Below are positions 16,247-24,515 of a DNA stretch of 41,974 nucleotides, in pieces. Positions within the stretch are counted from its first letter, which is position 1. Each line of letters starts with the position of its first letter. The translations under genes and the position numbers were made by a program. Under the pieces are notes generated by a model. The model worked only from the letters and a program-made list of their open reading frames with translations. It had not been told where the DNA came from and ran no database searches. The DNA is from Streptomyces alkaliterrae (GTDB taxonomy: Bacteria > Actinomycetota > Actinomycetes > Streptomycetales > Streptomycetaceae), in the NCBI RefSeq assembly GCF_007097205.2, contig NZ_VJYK02000010.1, positions 1-41,974 on the forward strand, written 5' to 3'.

Positions 16247-18940
16247 GTGGCAGGGCGGGACCTCAGGACGCTGTTCAGTACGAACGACCGCAGCCTGGAG
16301 GCGGGCGAGGCGTTCACCAACCGACAGGTGCAGTGGGAGGTGGTCGCGGCCGCGCTCACCGAGCACCTCCAGCGCACCGCCGATGCGGCCTTCGATGTGG
16401 AGGACCTGGAGGCACCGCGCAACAACGTCCTGGTGTTCCACGGAGTCGGCGGCATCGGCAAGACGACGCTGTCCCGCAAGCTGGAGGCCGCCCTGGCCGG
16501 CGCCGAGCGTCGGCCCACACAGTGGGGAGAGCCCACGTGGGCCGGCGAGCGGATCCTCCCCGTGCGGATCGACCTGTCCCGCTCGGCCGGCACGGACTTC
16601 GAGCAGGTCGTGTTGACCGTCCGGGCGGCGCTCAGCACGCTCGGACGCCCGCTCCCCGCGTTCGACGTGGCGCTGCGCCGGTACTGGGAGCATCAGCACC
16701 CCGGCGAGTCGCTGGAGGAGTACCTGCGGCGCGGCGGTCTGGCCGGGCGGTTCGGGAAGACGATGCCGCAGCAGTTGCAATCCGCGATGGCCGATGTCGC
16801 CCAGGCCCTTGCCCTCCCCGGCACAGTCGGTACGGCGGTGGGGCAGCTGACCGGCTCTCTCGTACGGGCTCTGCGTGAGCGCAGGCAGACCGTGCGGGCG
16901 CTCGCCGGCTGCGCCCGGCTCGCGGACCTGCTGGAGGCTGAGCCGGATCTGGAGGCGCTCAGCTTCTACCCGCACCTGCTGGGGTGGGAACTCGCGCAGC
17001 TCCCGACAGGTCGACGCGTGACACCGGTGATCTTGCTGGACACGTTCGAGGACGTCGGCGACCGCACGCACCGGGACCTGGAGCGGCTGATCCAGCGGGT
17101 GGTGTGGCTGATGCCGAACGCGTTCTTCATCGTCACCGGCCGTTCCCGCCTGCAGTGGGCCGACTCTCACCTTCAGGGGCAGTTGGACTACACCGGACCG
17201 GCCGCCTGGCCCGGGCTGGCCGCCCCGGCAACCTCGATCCCCGCCGCCCGCAGAACCCAGCCCGCGGGCGGAGGCGGCGGGCGGCAGGTGCTGATCGGTG
17301 ACTTCTCCCCGGAGGACTGCGACGACTACCTCGCGCGCCGGCTCTCCGTGGAAGGGCGTCCCCTCATCAGCGAGGAGATCCGACACGTCATCACCGCACG
17401 CTCTCACGGCCTGCCGCTCTACCTTGACCTGTCCGTCCTGCGATACCTGGAGATCCGCCGCACCCGCAGGCCGACACCGGCCGATTTCGACCACGACTTC
17501 GGTGCCTTGATCGCCCGCACGCTCTCGGATCTGACTCCCGACGAGCGCCACGTGTTGCGATCCATCAGCTTGCTGGACGCCTTCGACCTCCCCCTCGCCA
17601 CCGCCACCGCCGGCCTGCCGCACCAAGCAGCAGCCCAACGACTTGTCGAACGGCCCTTCGTCCGTGAGAACCCCTTCGGCCTGTGGCCCTACTACCTGCA
17701 CGGTCTGATCCGCTCCACCATCCGCAGCGCGGACGACGCCAGCGACGACCGCTGGAGCGCGCACGACTGGAAACACGCCGCGGAACGCGCCCTGGCAGCC
17801 CTCGGCGCCCAGTGGACTACCGCCGAACCCACCGGCCGCGACCGGCTGCTGCTGGTCGGCTGCCTCCGCCAGGGACTCCCCCTCGCCCGTGACTTCCATC
17901 TCGACCTCGGCTGGCTCGCCGACGCCGCGTGGGCCTACGTGAGCGACTCCGTGTGGGAGCCCGTCGCTCCCCCCACCCGGCACACCGGTACCACCGGTCT
18001 CCAGAGCGCGGCTGAGGCCCTCGTCGAGCTCCTGGCCGCGCTCGCCCGCCGCCAGCACGAGCACCGCTCCGTCACCGCGTCCCGTCTCGCCAAGGTCACC
18101 GACAGCAGGCTTCTTCCGGCCAGCCTGCAGGAGATGGGCGTCTACTACCTCGCCAAGGCACAGCGGGACCTCGGCGACTCCGAAGCCTCACGCCGAGGCA
18201 TGCAAGCCGTCGCCGACGGCGGCGGCCGCCTTGCGCCCGCCGCCCGCCGAGGCCTCGCCCACCTCGCCCGCCTCGCCGGCGACTTCCCGCACGCCTACGC
18301 CACCGCACGCACCCTCGGCTGGGCCGGCCGACAACACCGCGTCGAAGGCGACATCCTCTGGCCCCACGGCGACATCAACCGCGCGGCCGCCGCCTACAGC
18401 GCCGCCCGCGACCAGGCCGAGCAGCACGGCATCGCCGGCGAGCGCGCCACGAGCCAGGCGCAGCGCGCCCTCGTCCTTGCCTTCGCCGACCCCTTCACCG
18501 CAGCGGATGAGATCCACCTGGCTGAACAGCTCCTCACCGGACTCGACCTCCGCGCGACCGGCTTCACCGTGCGCACGGCCGCGTTCGTCCGTGACGCCGG
18601 CACCCTGCATTCCCTCGCCGCCGCCCGCGCCCTGCGAATCGACATCCGCGAGTCCGGCGTCGCCGCTTCCGAAGCCGTCCTCGAGCTTGCGCTCGCCTTC
18701 CACCACGCCGTCCTCGGCGAATCCGACAAGGTCCGGGCCGTCATCGGACGGCTTCAGGAGCAGACCCGTACCGGCGACTACGCCTACTACATCGACATCG
18801 CGCACTTCATGGCCGGCTTCCCTCTTGCTGAGGCCTCCACCGCCCGCTGGCTCGACAGCGCCGAAGACGTCCGCGCCCGCTGGCGCCAGCTCGTCCACAC
18901 ACGGCAGGCAGCCCTCGGCCACCCGACCGCAGACACCTGA
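16247..18940 (+). CDS. STAND-type NTPase with helical-repeat C-terminus
   Basis: 897 residues. P-loop GVGGIGKTTLSRKL near residue 66 and Walker B VILLDTFEDV near 261, followed by a sensor-type FFIVTGRSRL near 292, identify an NB-ARC/NACHT-like signal-transduction ATPase. A winged-helix-like region around 430-480 (LTPDERHVLRSISLLDAF) fits the usual STAND order. The last ~350 residues are Ala-rich helices with TPR-like spacing. No obvious effector domain (nuclease, TIR, protease) is seen at the N-terminus. GTG at 16247 has only a weak G-rich site upstream. In this setting (toxins, methyltransferase, kinase) an anti-phage sensor role is plausible, but regulatory STAND proteins are common in Streptomyces. 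Confidence 0.8.
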   Translation: MAGRDLRTLFSTNDRSLEAGEAFTNRQVQWEVVAAALTEHLQRTADAAFDVEDLEAPRNNVLVFHGVGGIGKTTLSRKLEAALAGAERRPTQWGEPTWAGERILPVRIDLSRSAGTDFEQVVLTVRAALSTLGRPLPAFDVALRRYWEHQHPGESLEEYLRRGGLAGRFGKTMPQQLQSAMADVAQALALPGTVGTAVGQLTGSLVRALRERRQTVRALAGCARLADLLEAEPDLEALSFYPHLLGWELAQLPTGRRVTPVILLDTFEDVGDRTHRDLERLIQRVVWLMPNAFFIVTGRSRLQWADSHLQGQLDYTGPAAWPGLAAPATSIPAARRTQPAGGGGGRQVLIGDFSPEDCDDYLARRLSVEGRPLISEEIRHVITARSHGLPLYLDLSVLRYLEIRRTRRPTPADFDHDFGALIARTLSDLTPDERHVLRSISLLDAFDLPLATATAGLPHQAAAQRLVERPFVRENPFGLWPYYLHGLIRSTIRSADDASDDRWSAHDWKHAAERALAALGAQWTTAEPTGRDRLLLVGCLRQGLPLARDFHLDLGWLADAAWAYVSDSVWEPVAPPTRHTGTTGLQSAAEALVELLAALARRQHEHRSVTASRLAKVTDSRLLPASLQEMGVYYLAKAQRDLGDSEASRRGMQAVADGGGRLAPAARRGLAHLARLAGDFPHAYATARTLGWAGRQHRVEGDILWPHGDINRAAAAYSAARDQAEQHGIAGERATSQAQRALVLAFADPFTAADEIHLAEQLLTGLDLRATGFTVRTAAFVRDAGTLHSLAAARALRIDIRESGVAASEAVLELALAFHHAVLGESDKVRAVIGRLQEQTRTGDYAYYIDIAHFMAGFPLAEASTARWLDSAEDVRARWRQLVHTRQAALGHPTADT

Positions 18941-18975
18941 CCCGTCCGGCGGAGGCCCGGCGCAGCCCCCTGCAC

Positions 18976-18981
18976 TAAAAT
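18976..18981 (+). promoter_or_regulatory. Possible -10 element for a leaderless transcript
   Basis: TAAAAT lies 8 bases before the ATG at 18990, and no ribosome site is present between them. This spacing would put the transcript start at or next to the start codon. No good -35 hexamer is visible. Confidence 0.4.
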
Positions 18982-18989
18982 TCGAGCAC

Positions 18990-19415
18990 ATGAGCGATTT
19001 CTGGCCGGTGTACGTCAACCTTCCCGACGGGAGGACCACCTGGGGCCGGCTACGCAGCCAGCACCGCGGAACCGACGGACACTGGTACTGCTCAGTGGAG
19101 GTCACCCTGCCCGCCAGCGCCGTGCACCGCGCCCCAGGCGTCGAGTACAGCGGGGTACCCCGCCTTCCCATGGGCCCGGACCAGGACGACGGAGCAGGCT
19201 GGGCCCACACCGGAGCCGGCACCGAAAGCCTCATCCACTACCGCAGCTGCCCGGCCGCCACCGGCGCACCCCACCTGACCATCGTCACGACGGCGTCCGC
19301 TCGCGAGATCCTCGCCAGCACGCGCGGCAACGCGTGCCCTCGATGCCGACCCCGCCTCCCTGACCCCGAACCCCGGTTAAGCCGCGAACTCCGACGGCGT
19401 AACGCCCAGAGGTGA
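18990..19415 (+). CDS. Small protein of unknown function
   Basis: 141 residues. The N-terminal half has alternating hydrophobic/polar strands (WPVYVNLPDGRTTWGRL, HWYCSVEVTLPASAV), the middle is acidic, and the tail has CPRCRPRLP, a single C-x2-C. The frame extends upstream inside the STAND gene, but the ATG at 18990 gives the sensible N-terminus. No family recognised. It follows the STAND gene by 49 bases with its own possible promoter. Confidence 0.6.
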   Translation: MSDFWPVYVNLPDGRTTWGRLRSQHRGTDGHWYCSVEVTLPASAVHRAPGVEYSGVPRLPMGPDQDDGAGWAHTGAGTESLIHYRSCPAATGAPHLTIVTTASAREILASTRGNACPRCRPRLPDPEPRLSRELRRRNAQR

Positions 19416-19431
19416 CCGCCCATCGAGCCCT

Positions 19432-19460
19432 TTGACAACACGACGATAACGTGACTCAAT
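19432..19460 (+). promoter_or_regulatory. Candidate promoter upstream of the HTH gene at 19613
   Basis: TTGACA at 19432-19437 followed 17 bases later by CTCAAT, in an AT-richer pocket. The -35 is a full consensus match but the -10 is weak. A run of ten G residues begins at 19474, within the expected leader. Confidence 0.4.
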
Positions 19461-19612
19461 TTACATACCCCGTGGGGGGGGGGTGCGGGGCAAGGTCTGC
19501 TCGCGCCGGACGAGGACGGCCGGCGCAGTTGGCAGCGCGCCGGCCGTAGCCCCTCTTCAGGGAGCTCCCACATGCTACGACTCGCCCCGCTGCCGCTCCT
19601 GTGGAGGACTCC

Positions 19613-20098
19613 GTGCCCGACTCTGATCGATACCTCTCGCGGAAAGACCTCCAGGAGCGGCACCGCCTCTCCCGGGAAACACTGAACAAGCTCTGGGCCG
19701 AGCGCGCGACCAACGGGCATCCGACGCCGGTCGTCGGCGAGGACGGCGTGATGCGGTGGGACGAGCAGGAGTGGGCTACGTGGCACCAGCGCCACTTGGA
19801 GCAGCGAGCGCAGGCCCGTCGCCGCGCCGCTTCTCCACCTGCCAAGGACGCCGGCCTGGGCGACGACGAGCTGGGTGGTCCGGCCGCCTTCGCCCGCCTT
19901 CTCGGGCACGCCGGCACCTCGACCATCTCCCGCTGGCTCAAGGACCCGCCGTCCGGCTTCCCCCAGCCGGCTTCCTGGAAGGCCTTGCCGAGTGGGCGGC
20001 AGCGGCCGCAGTGGACGTACGCGGCGATGCGTGAGTTCGCCGACAGCCACCGGCCTTACCGGGGGCACGCCGGCGGCCGCCGGCCCATCGACAAGTAG
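19613..20098 (+). CDS. DNA-binding protein with two HTH-like segments
   Basis: 161 residues. Segment 1 (about 6-60, YLSRKDLQERHRLSRETLNK ... WDEQEWATWHQRH) resembles a MerR/excisionase-like winged helix; segment 2 (about 90-150, AFARLLGHAGTSTISRWLKD ... TYAAMREFADSHR) repeats the same plan. The central linker is Arg/Ala-rich. GTG at 19613 follows GGAGG with a 5-base gap. No integrase is nearby, so an excisionase role is not supported; a plasmid regulator is more likely. Confidence 0.7.
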   Translation: MPDSDRYLSRKDLQERHRLSRETLNKLWAERATNGHPTPVVGEDGVMRWDEQEWATWHQRHLEQRAQARRRAASPPAKDAGLGDDELGGPAAFARLLGHAGTSTISRWLKDPPSGFPQPASWKALPSGRQRPQWTYAAMREFADSHRPYRGHAGGRRPIDK

Positions 20099-20111
20099 TA
20101 CGGCGCGCCGC

Positions 20112-20159
20112 GGGGCAACCCGTAGCGGTGGGGCAACCGCGGCTGTCGCGCGGGTCAAC
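20112..20159. repeat. GGGGCAACC direct repeats upstream of the methyltransferase gene
   Basis: GGGGCAACC occurs at 20112-20120 and 20130-20138, with a weaker GGGTCAAC at 20152-20159. The two perfect copies are 18 bases apart. They could be regulator sites, but the motif is short for such GC-rich DNA. Confidence 0.4.
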
Positions 20160-20301
20160 GTGCCGCTCTTCCGACGGTGCGCAGGTTGTCCCGCCAGCGG
20201 CTGCCCCGAGGGCGGGCACAGCTGGTGAAAGCGGGCAATTCTCCCGAGCGATGCTCGGACCCGTTCGATGATCATCACGATCGCGAAGGGGGATGACTTC
20301 G

Positions 20302-21078
20302 ATGTCTACGTGGACGTTGCACCGTGGAGAGGCGCTGAGCGTGCTGACCGGGTTGCCGGACGGGTGCGTGGATGCGGTGATCACGGATCCGCCGTACAAC
20401 TCCGGCGGGGTCGGTGCGGCCCGTACCTCGAGTACGGCCCGGCAGAAGTACGTGTCGAGCGATGCGAAGCACACGCTCGCAGACTTCGACGGTGAGAACC
20501 GCGACCAGCGGTCCTACCTCGCCTGGATGACGATGCTGCTCGGGCAGTGCTACCGCCTGACACGATCGGGCGGACCGCTGCTGGTGTTCACCGACTGGAG
20601 GCAGCTGCCCATCACCTCGGACGCGCTGCAGGCGGCAGGCTGGACATGGCGGGGCGTCGTGCCGTGGCACAAGCCGAACTCGCGGCCGGCCAAGGGCGGG
20701 TTCCGCCGCGCGTGTGAGTACATCCTGTGGGCAACGCGGGGCCCGGTCGACGCCGCGCGGAACCCGGTGTACCTACCGGGGTTGATGAGCGTGAGCCAGC
20801 CGAGCGGCAGCAAACGGGTGCACATCACGCAGAAGCCGCTGGAATTGATGCGGGAGCTGGTGCAGATCTGCGCGCCCGGGGGCACGGTGCTGGACCCGTT
20901 CGCCGGATCGGGCTCCACGGGAGTTGCCGCGCTGGAGAGCGGGCGGGAGTTCGTCGGGGTGGAGATGTCAGAGCACTACCACCGCGTCGCGCATGAGCGG
21001 CTCTCGCGGACGATTCAGCACATGCGCAGCCAGGAAGAACTCGCTGATCCACGTCCTCACCAGCAGCTGAGCATCTGA
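20302..21078 (+). CDS. Orphan beta-class DNA amino-methyltransferase
   Basis: 258 residues. Catalytic motif IV DPPY at 29-32 precedes the AdoMet-binding motif FAGSGSTG near 200-207, the order of the beta class, which methylates adenine-N6 or cytosine-N4. The target-recognition region lies between them. ATG 20302 is preferred because AAGGGGG is nine bases upstream; ATG 20293 is also in frame but sits right on that site. No restriction endonuclease gene is adjacent, so it may protect the element from host restriction or mark its DNA. A strong hairpin terminator follows. Confidence 0.9.
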   Translation: MSTWTLHRGEALSVLTGLPDGCVDAVITDPPYNSGGVGAARTSSTARQKYVSSDAKHTLADFDGENRDQRSYLAWMTMLLGQCYRLTRSGGPLLVFTDWRQLPITSDALQAAGWTWRGVVPWHKPNSRPAKGGFRRACEYILWATRGPVDAARNPVYLPGLMSVSQPSGSKRVHITQKPLELMRELVQICAPGGTVLDPFAGSGSTGVAALESGREFVGVEMSEHYHRVAHERLSRTIQHMRSQEELADPRPHQQLSI

Positions 21079-21106
21079 GCGGCTGAGCGCTGCGGCATAG
21101 GGCTCG

Positions 21107-21144
21107 AACTGATGGGGGCGGGTCGGTTCCCGCCCCCATCAGTT
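21107..21144 (+). terminator. Strong hairpin terminator after the methyltransferase gene
   Basis: Perfect 16-bp stem (AACTGATGGGGGCGGG and its complement) with the 6-base loop TCGGTT. No T-run follows, as usual in Streptomyces. Confidence 0.9.
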
Positions 21145-21393
21145 GCGGCTGTCGGTCGTTCAGCGTTCGAGGTCTTCCTCGGCAGCCACAGCGCCAGGCA
21201 GACCCCCAGTCGCGACAGAAGCCCGACCGGGGAGCGCCCCCCGGGAGACGATCCGCCACGTTCCGGCAACCCTGATCGCGGGTCGCTTCAGTCGCTTGCA
21301 GCGGCGTGACCTGCATAAAAAGCGCAGCGACCGAACGGCCCCACCCAAGGAAACTCACCGAGGCCCAGCTACGCAGCACGAACCCGCCCAGTG

Positions 21394-21411
21394 TGGTAAC
21401 AACTGTTACCA
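21394..21411. promoter_or_regulatory. Palindromic operator of the RHH/Doc-like toxin-antitoxin module
   Basis: TGGTAACA-AC-TGTTACCA is a perfect 8+8 inverted repeat ending 7 bases before the antitoxin ATG. It is AT-rich against a GC-rich background, and of the size bound by ribbon-helix-helix repressors. Autoregulation by the antitoxin is the obvious reading. Confidence 0.8.
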
Positions 21412-21418
21412 TCATGGG

Positions 21419-21658
21419 ATGGGAAAGACACAGCTGGGCGCCCGCGTCGACGAGGACGTCGCCGACCTCGCCAAGAAGCGCGCCGCCGACCTGGGGCTGA
21501 GCGTGGGGGACTACCTCGCCCGACTGGTACAGGAGGACGCCAGCGGCCTGCGCGCCCGAGCGGTGGACGCCGCCGCCCGCTTCCTGTCCGACCACCAGGC
21601 GGTCTTCGACGAGGCAGAACAAGCCCCGCCCGCACCACGAGGAGCGCGCGCGGCCTGA
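21419..21658 (+). CDS. Ribbon-helix-helix antitoxin
   Basis: 79 residues. The first ~37 residues have the RHH pattern: strand (TQLGARVDED), helix (VADLAKKRAADLG) and a second helix starting LSVGDYLARLV. The acidic, Ala/Pro-rich tail would wrap and neutralise the toxin. ATG at 21419 gives the expected N-terminus; the palindrome just upstream leaves no room for a good ribosome site, so the mRNA may be nearly leaderless. The stop overlaps the toxin ATG (TGATG). Confidence 0.85.
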   Translation: MGKTQLGARVDEDVADLAKKRAADLGLSVGDYLARLVQEDASGLRARAVDAAARFLSDHQAVFDEAEQAPPAPRGARAA

Positions 21659-22035
21659 TGAACCTGCACATCGACGTTCCCTGGATCCTGCAGGTCGCCG
21701 AGGCCGCCGGCGCGGATGATCCCGCCCCCGACGACTATGGCGTTCCCGCCGCCGCGGTCGCCCGTCACCAGGCCGAGCTATTCGAGCAGCCCGTCTACGA
21801 CGGCCCCTACGCCAAAGCCGCCGCCCTCGTGCACACCCTGGGCCGTTGCCGCTGGCTGGAGCGCTCCAACCTGGCCGTCGCTGCCGCATCCGGTGTCATG
21901 TACCTCGAAGCCGCTGGCATCTCCGTCAAGCCCGCCCGCGAGGACGCCGTCGCCCTCAAGGACCTGCTTCTGGATCCCGCCTGCACGGCGGGGAGGATCG
22001 CCGCTTTGCTGCGGACCTGGCCCACCGCCACGTGA
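21658..22035 (+). CDS. Doc/Fic-like toxin with a degenerate Fic motif
   Basis: 125 residues, starting HIDVPWILQVAEAAG, a pattern I know from Streptomyces proteins annotated as Fic-family toxin components. Toxins of the Doc group phosphorylate EF-Tu. At the place of the catalytic HxFxDxN(K/R) motif (about residues 60-77) this protein has RCRWLERSNLAVAAA: the His, the acidic residue and the basic residue are missing. Either this subfamily works differently or it is inactive. Overlap with the antitoxin gene supports a true TA pair. Confidence 0.8.
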   Translation: MNLHIDVPWILQVAEAAGADDPAPDDYGVPAAAVARHQAELFEQPVYDGPYAKAAALVHTLGRCRWLERSNLAVAAASGVMYLEAAGISVKPAREDAVALKDLLLDPACTAGRIAALLRTWPTAT

Positions 22036-22052
22036 AGCCCGCAGGCCCACGG

Positions 22053-22070
22053 CCTCCCGAACGCGGGAGG
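22053..22070 (+). terminator. Short hairpin after the toxin gene
   Basis: CCTCCCG-AACG-CGGGAGG: a 7-bp perfect stem with a 4-base loop, 17 bases after the toxin stop. Confidence 0.5.
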
Positions 22071-22150
22071 TCGAGCCTCTCGTACAAGGCGGCTCGAGGC
22101 CGTTGTCCTGACGTGCCCGGTCGCACGCCGAGACATCCTCTGGAGGAACC

Positions 22151-24418
22151 GTGCAGTTCACCGTCCTACCTACCCGCGCGTGGCCGGCTTCCCCTCGCCC
22201 AGGGCAGGCGTTCCTCCTCCGGGACAACTGGGACGACTACCATTTCAAGACCACCTTCGGGCTGCTGTGCGTCGATGCGCGCGGCGAGCCCAAGAGCGTC
22301 GGTCAGGTCAAGATCGGCCATTTCGGCATGACCGCGCCGGCCAGCACGCCGCTGCCGGACGACTTCGAGACCCTGGGTGGGGCGTTCTTCTCCCTTGGAC
22401 AGAACGACGTCTACTACGAACGGCTGGGTGAGCTGGGCCCCGATGTGCAGCGCACCGTGCTGCAGGCCTTGAACGACGTCGCCTTCGACTTGGACCTCTT
22501 CTCCCGCGCCCGCGCCGAGAGTGTGATGGACCACTCCCTGCTGCGGTCCGTCGCCCCCGAAACTGTCGTTGGCCGGTTCAGGAGCAGTGAGATACCCGCT
22601 GGGCCTTCGGCGGCCATCACCGACGTCACGCGACGGCATCTGTTCGACGCGATCCGTAAGACGGGGGCGAGGTGGGCGGGCAGTCTGGACGAGATCGCTT
22701 TTCTGCGCAGGCTGTACGACTTGGACCGGCTGGAGAGCTTCGACCCGCGGTTCGCGACAGCTGAGGGCGATATCGTTCAGCACCGCTACAACAACCCCGG
22801 GGACTGGGACGACGACTGGGTCTTCGACGACCCCCGCTTCAACCTCGCCGCCGGCCCCGACGAGGTTCTGCTCCGCTTCCTGGCCGAGATGATCCACCCC
22901 GCCGTGCGGACGGACCCCGCCGAGACCGAACGGCTGCTGGCCACGATCAACGCCGCGCTGGCCCCCGACGGCTATGAACTCGCTCCGGCCCGGACCGTCA
23001 GCAGCTATCCGGTGTACGGAGCCCGTCGGACACCTCCACCGTCTCCTGCGCCCCGGCCTGTCGCGGCGGCCGCACGGCCCGGCAGCAGCACTGCCTATGA
23101 GGCGGTCCGCCGCGACGCCCGCGGTGAGCGCAAGGACTACGCCTGCCCCCGTGAGCCTGTCCCCGATGGCGGCCAGGCGGATGTCTTCAAGGCCGTGCAC
23201 AAACCCACCGGCACGTTCGTCGCCCTGAAGAAGCTGCACCAGAAGTACCCGTCCGAACGCCAGGTGGCGCGCATGCGGCGGGAGATCGAAGTCGGCCAGC
23301 TCCTGGCCGGCCACCCTCACGCCATGCCGATCCTGGACTCCGGCTCCAACCACACCTGGTTCGTGATGCCCTGGGCCGAGGCGACCGCCCAAGACCGCCG
23401 GGATCTACTCCAGGAACCTGTCCAGTTGCGCGGCCTGGTGGACGCCCTGGCCTCGGTGCTGTCCGCCGCGCACGAGCACGACTGGCTGCACCGCGACATC
23501 AAGCCGTCGAACATTCTGCGACTCGACAACCGCTGGATTCTCGCTGACTGGGGCATCGTGCGCCGGCCGCGCGGCCAGACCACCAAGGCTGGCCGCACCG
23601 GCCACTACCTCGGCACCGAGGGCTTCGCCGCACCAGAACTGTTCGAGAAGCCCCATGACGCAACACCGGCAAGCGACATCTACAGCATCGGAAGGGTGAT
23701 CGCCTGGGCCCTCACCGGCGAGCTGCCGCGGACCAACCTGCCCCTGCTGCCACCCCCCGGCCCATGGCGCGGCATCGTCCGCGCCGCCACTCAGCACGAC
23801 CCGGAACGCCGGCCGCAGACCATCCGCGACCTCCTCGCGCTGATCGACCGCGAGAACACGGCTCACCACGAAGATCCTCTTCAGGTAGCCCGCCCGCTGC
23901 TTGAAGCCGCCAACAACGGCGACCTGGCCGCGGCCCACAGCCTCTTGACGGTGGTCGGTGACCACCCCGAGGACTATGACCTCCACGTCGGAGTGCTCGC
24001 CCGTCTGGCGGCCGAGCACGCGGGGCCAGCCCTGAGCCGAGACGTTCCACGAGCGCACGGCCTCCTGCGCGCCCTGGCTGAGCACGTGGACGGAGACGGC
24101 ACACGGTTGGTGCAGTTCGGCGAGGCGTCGGTGGTCGTGATCTGGCTCCAGGCCATATGCGCCTACGCCGCCAGCCAATCTGACTGGGACCTCTTGGAGG
24201 AAGCCGCTCACGCGATGTGCACCTGGGACGGCGCCTGGGACCAGTGGAGCGCCCAGGACAAGGTCGTGCCCTGGCTGGCGTCCTTGGGCGGCGACGCTGC
24301 TTCCGTCGTGGCCTCCGTGCTGCGGGACCACGCGGAATCCGCGCAGCACTTCAGCGTCTTGATCGAGGACCGCAACGCGGATCCGCGTATACGACAGGCG
24401 ATCCGCACAAGCAGGTAG
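22151..24418 (+). CDS. Multi-domain Ser/Thr protein kinase with AbiJ-NTD3-like and sensor-like N-terminal domains
   Basis: 755 residues in four parts. (1) About 1-150: a domain with DNWDDYHFKTTFGLL, VGQVKIGHFGM, FFSLGQNDVYYERL and LNDVAFDL, which recalls N-terminal modules found on some AAA-type defence ATPases. (2) About 150-235: FLRRLYDLDRLESFD ... DIVQHRYNN ... DWDDDWVFDDPRFNL, closely matching my memory of the AbiJ-NTD3 domain of abortive-infection proteins. (3) About 330-560: a Hanks-type kinase with Gly-loop DGGQADVF, Lys in FVALKKL, HRDIKPSN near 448, DWG instead of DFG near 468 and a FAAPELF segment. (4) About 565-755: helical tail of unknown role, no PASTA and no membrane helix. GTG at 22151 follows GGAGG with four bases between. 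Likely a cytosolic defence kinase; domain assignments are from memory of patterns. Confidence 0.85.
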   Translation: MQFTVLPTRAWPASPRPGQAFLLRDNWDDYHFKTTFGLLCVDARGEPKSVGQVKIGHFGMTAPASTPLPDDFETLGGAFFSLGQNDVYYERLGELGPDVQRTVLQALNDVAFDLDLFSRARAESVMDHSLLRSVAPETVVGRFRSSEIPAGPSAAITDVTRRHLFDAIRKTGARWAGSLDEIAFLRRLYDLDRLESFDPRFATAEGDIVQHRYNNPGDWDDDWVFDDPRFNLAAGPDEVLLRFLAEMIHPAVRTDPAETERLLATINAALAPDGYELAPARTVSSYPVYGARRTPPPSPAPRPVAAAARPGSSTAYEAVRRDARGERKDYACPREPVPDGGQADVFKAVHKPTGTFVALKKLHQKYPSERQVARMRREIEVGQLLAGHPHAMPILDSGSNHTWFVMPWAEATAQDRRDLLQEPVQLRGLVDALASVLSAAHEHDWLHRDIKPSNILRLDNRWILADWGIVRRPRGQTTKAGRTGHYLGTEGFAAPELFEKPHDATPASDIYSIGRVIAWALTGELPRTNLPLLPPPGPWRGIVRAATQHDPERRPQTIRDLLALIDRENTAHHEDPLQVARPLLEAANNGDLAAAHSLLTVVGDHPEDYDLHVGVLARLAAEHAGPALSRDVPRAHGLLRALAEHVDGDGTRLVQFGEASVVVIWLQAICAYAASQSDWDLLEEAAHAMCTWDGAWDQWSAQDKVVPWLASLGGDAASVVASVLRDHAESAQHFSVLIEDRNADPRIRQAIRTSR

Positions 24419-24462
24419 CCGTATGACGCGCCGCCGCTTTAGCAGAGATCTTCCGATAAGAG

Positions 24463-24468
24463 TAGAAT
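24463..24468 (+). promoter_or_regulatory. Possible -10 element for the RacO-like gene
   Basis: TAGAAT sits in a markedly AT-rich pocket (about 24448-24490) 48 bases before the ATG at 24516. No convincing -35 hexamer is seen. Confidence 0.35.
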
Positions 24469-24515
24469 GATATGACATGTGACTAGAAAGCACCGGGCTC
24501 CCGTGGGAGGTCCCC

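Noticed and set aside
16226..18064. 612-codon open frame on the minus strand opposite the STAND gene
   Set aside because: No ribosome site or recognisable motif; the opposite strand has a complete P-loop and Walker B.
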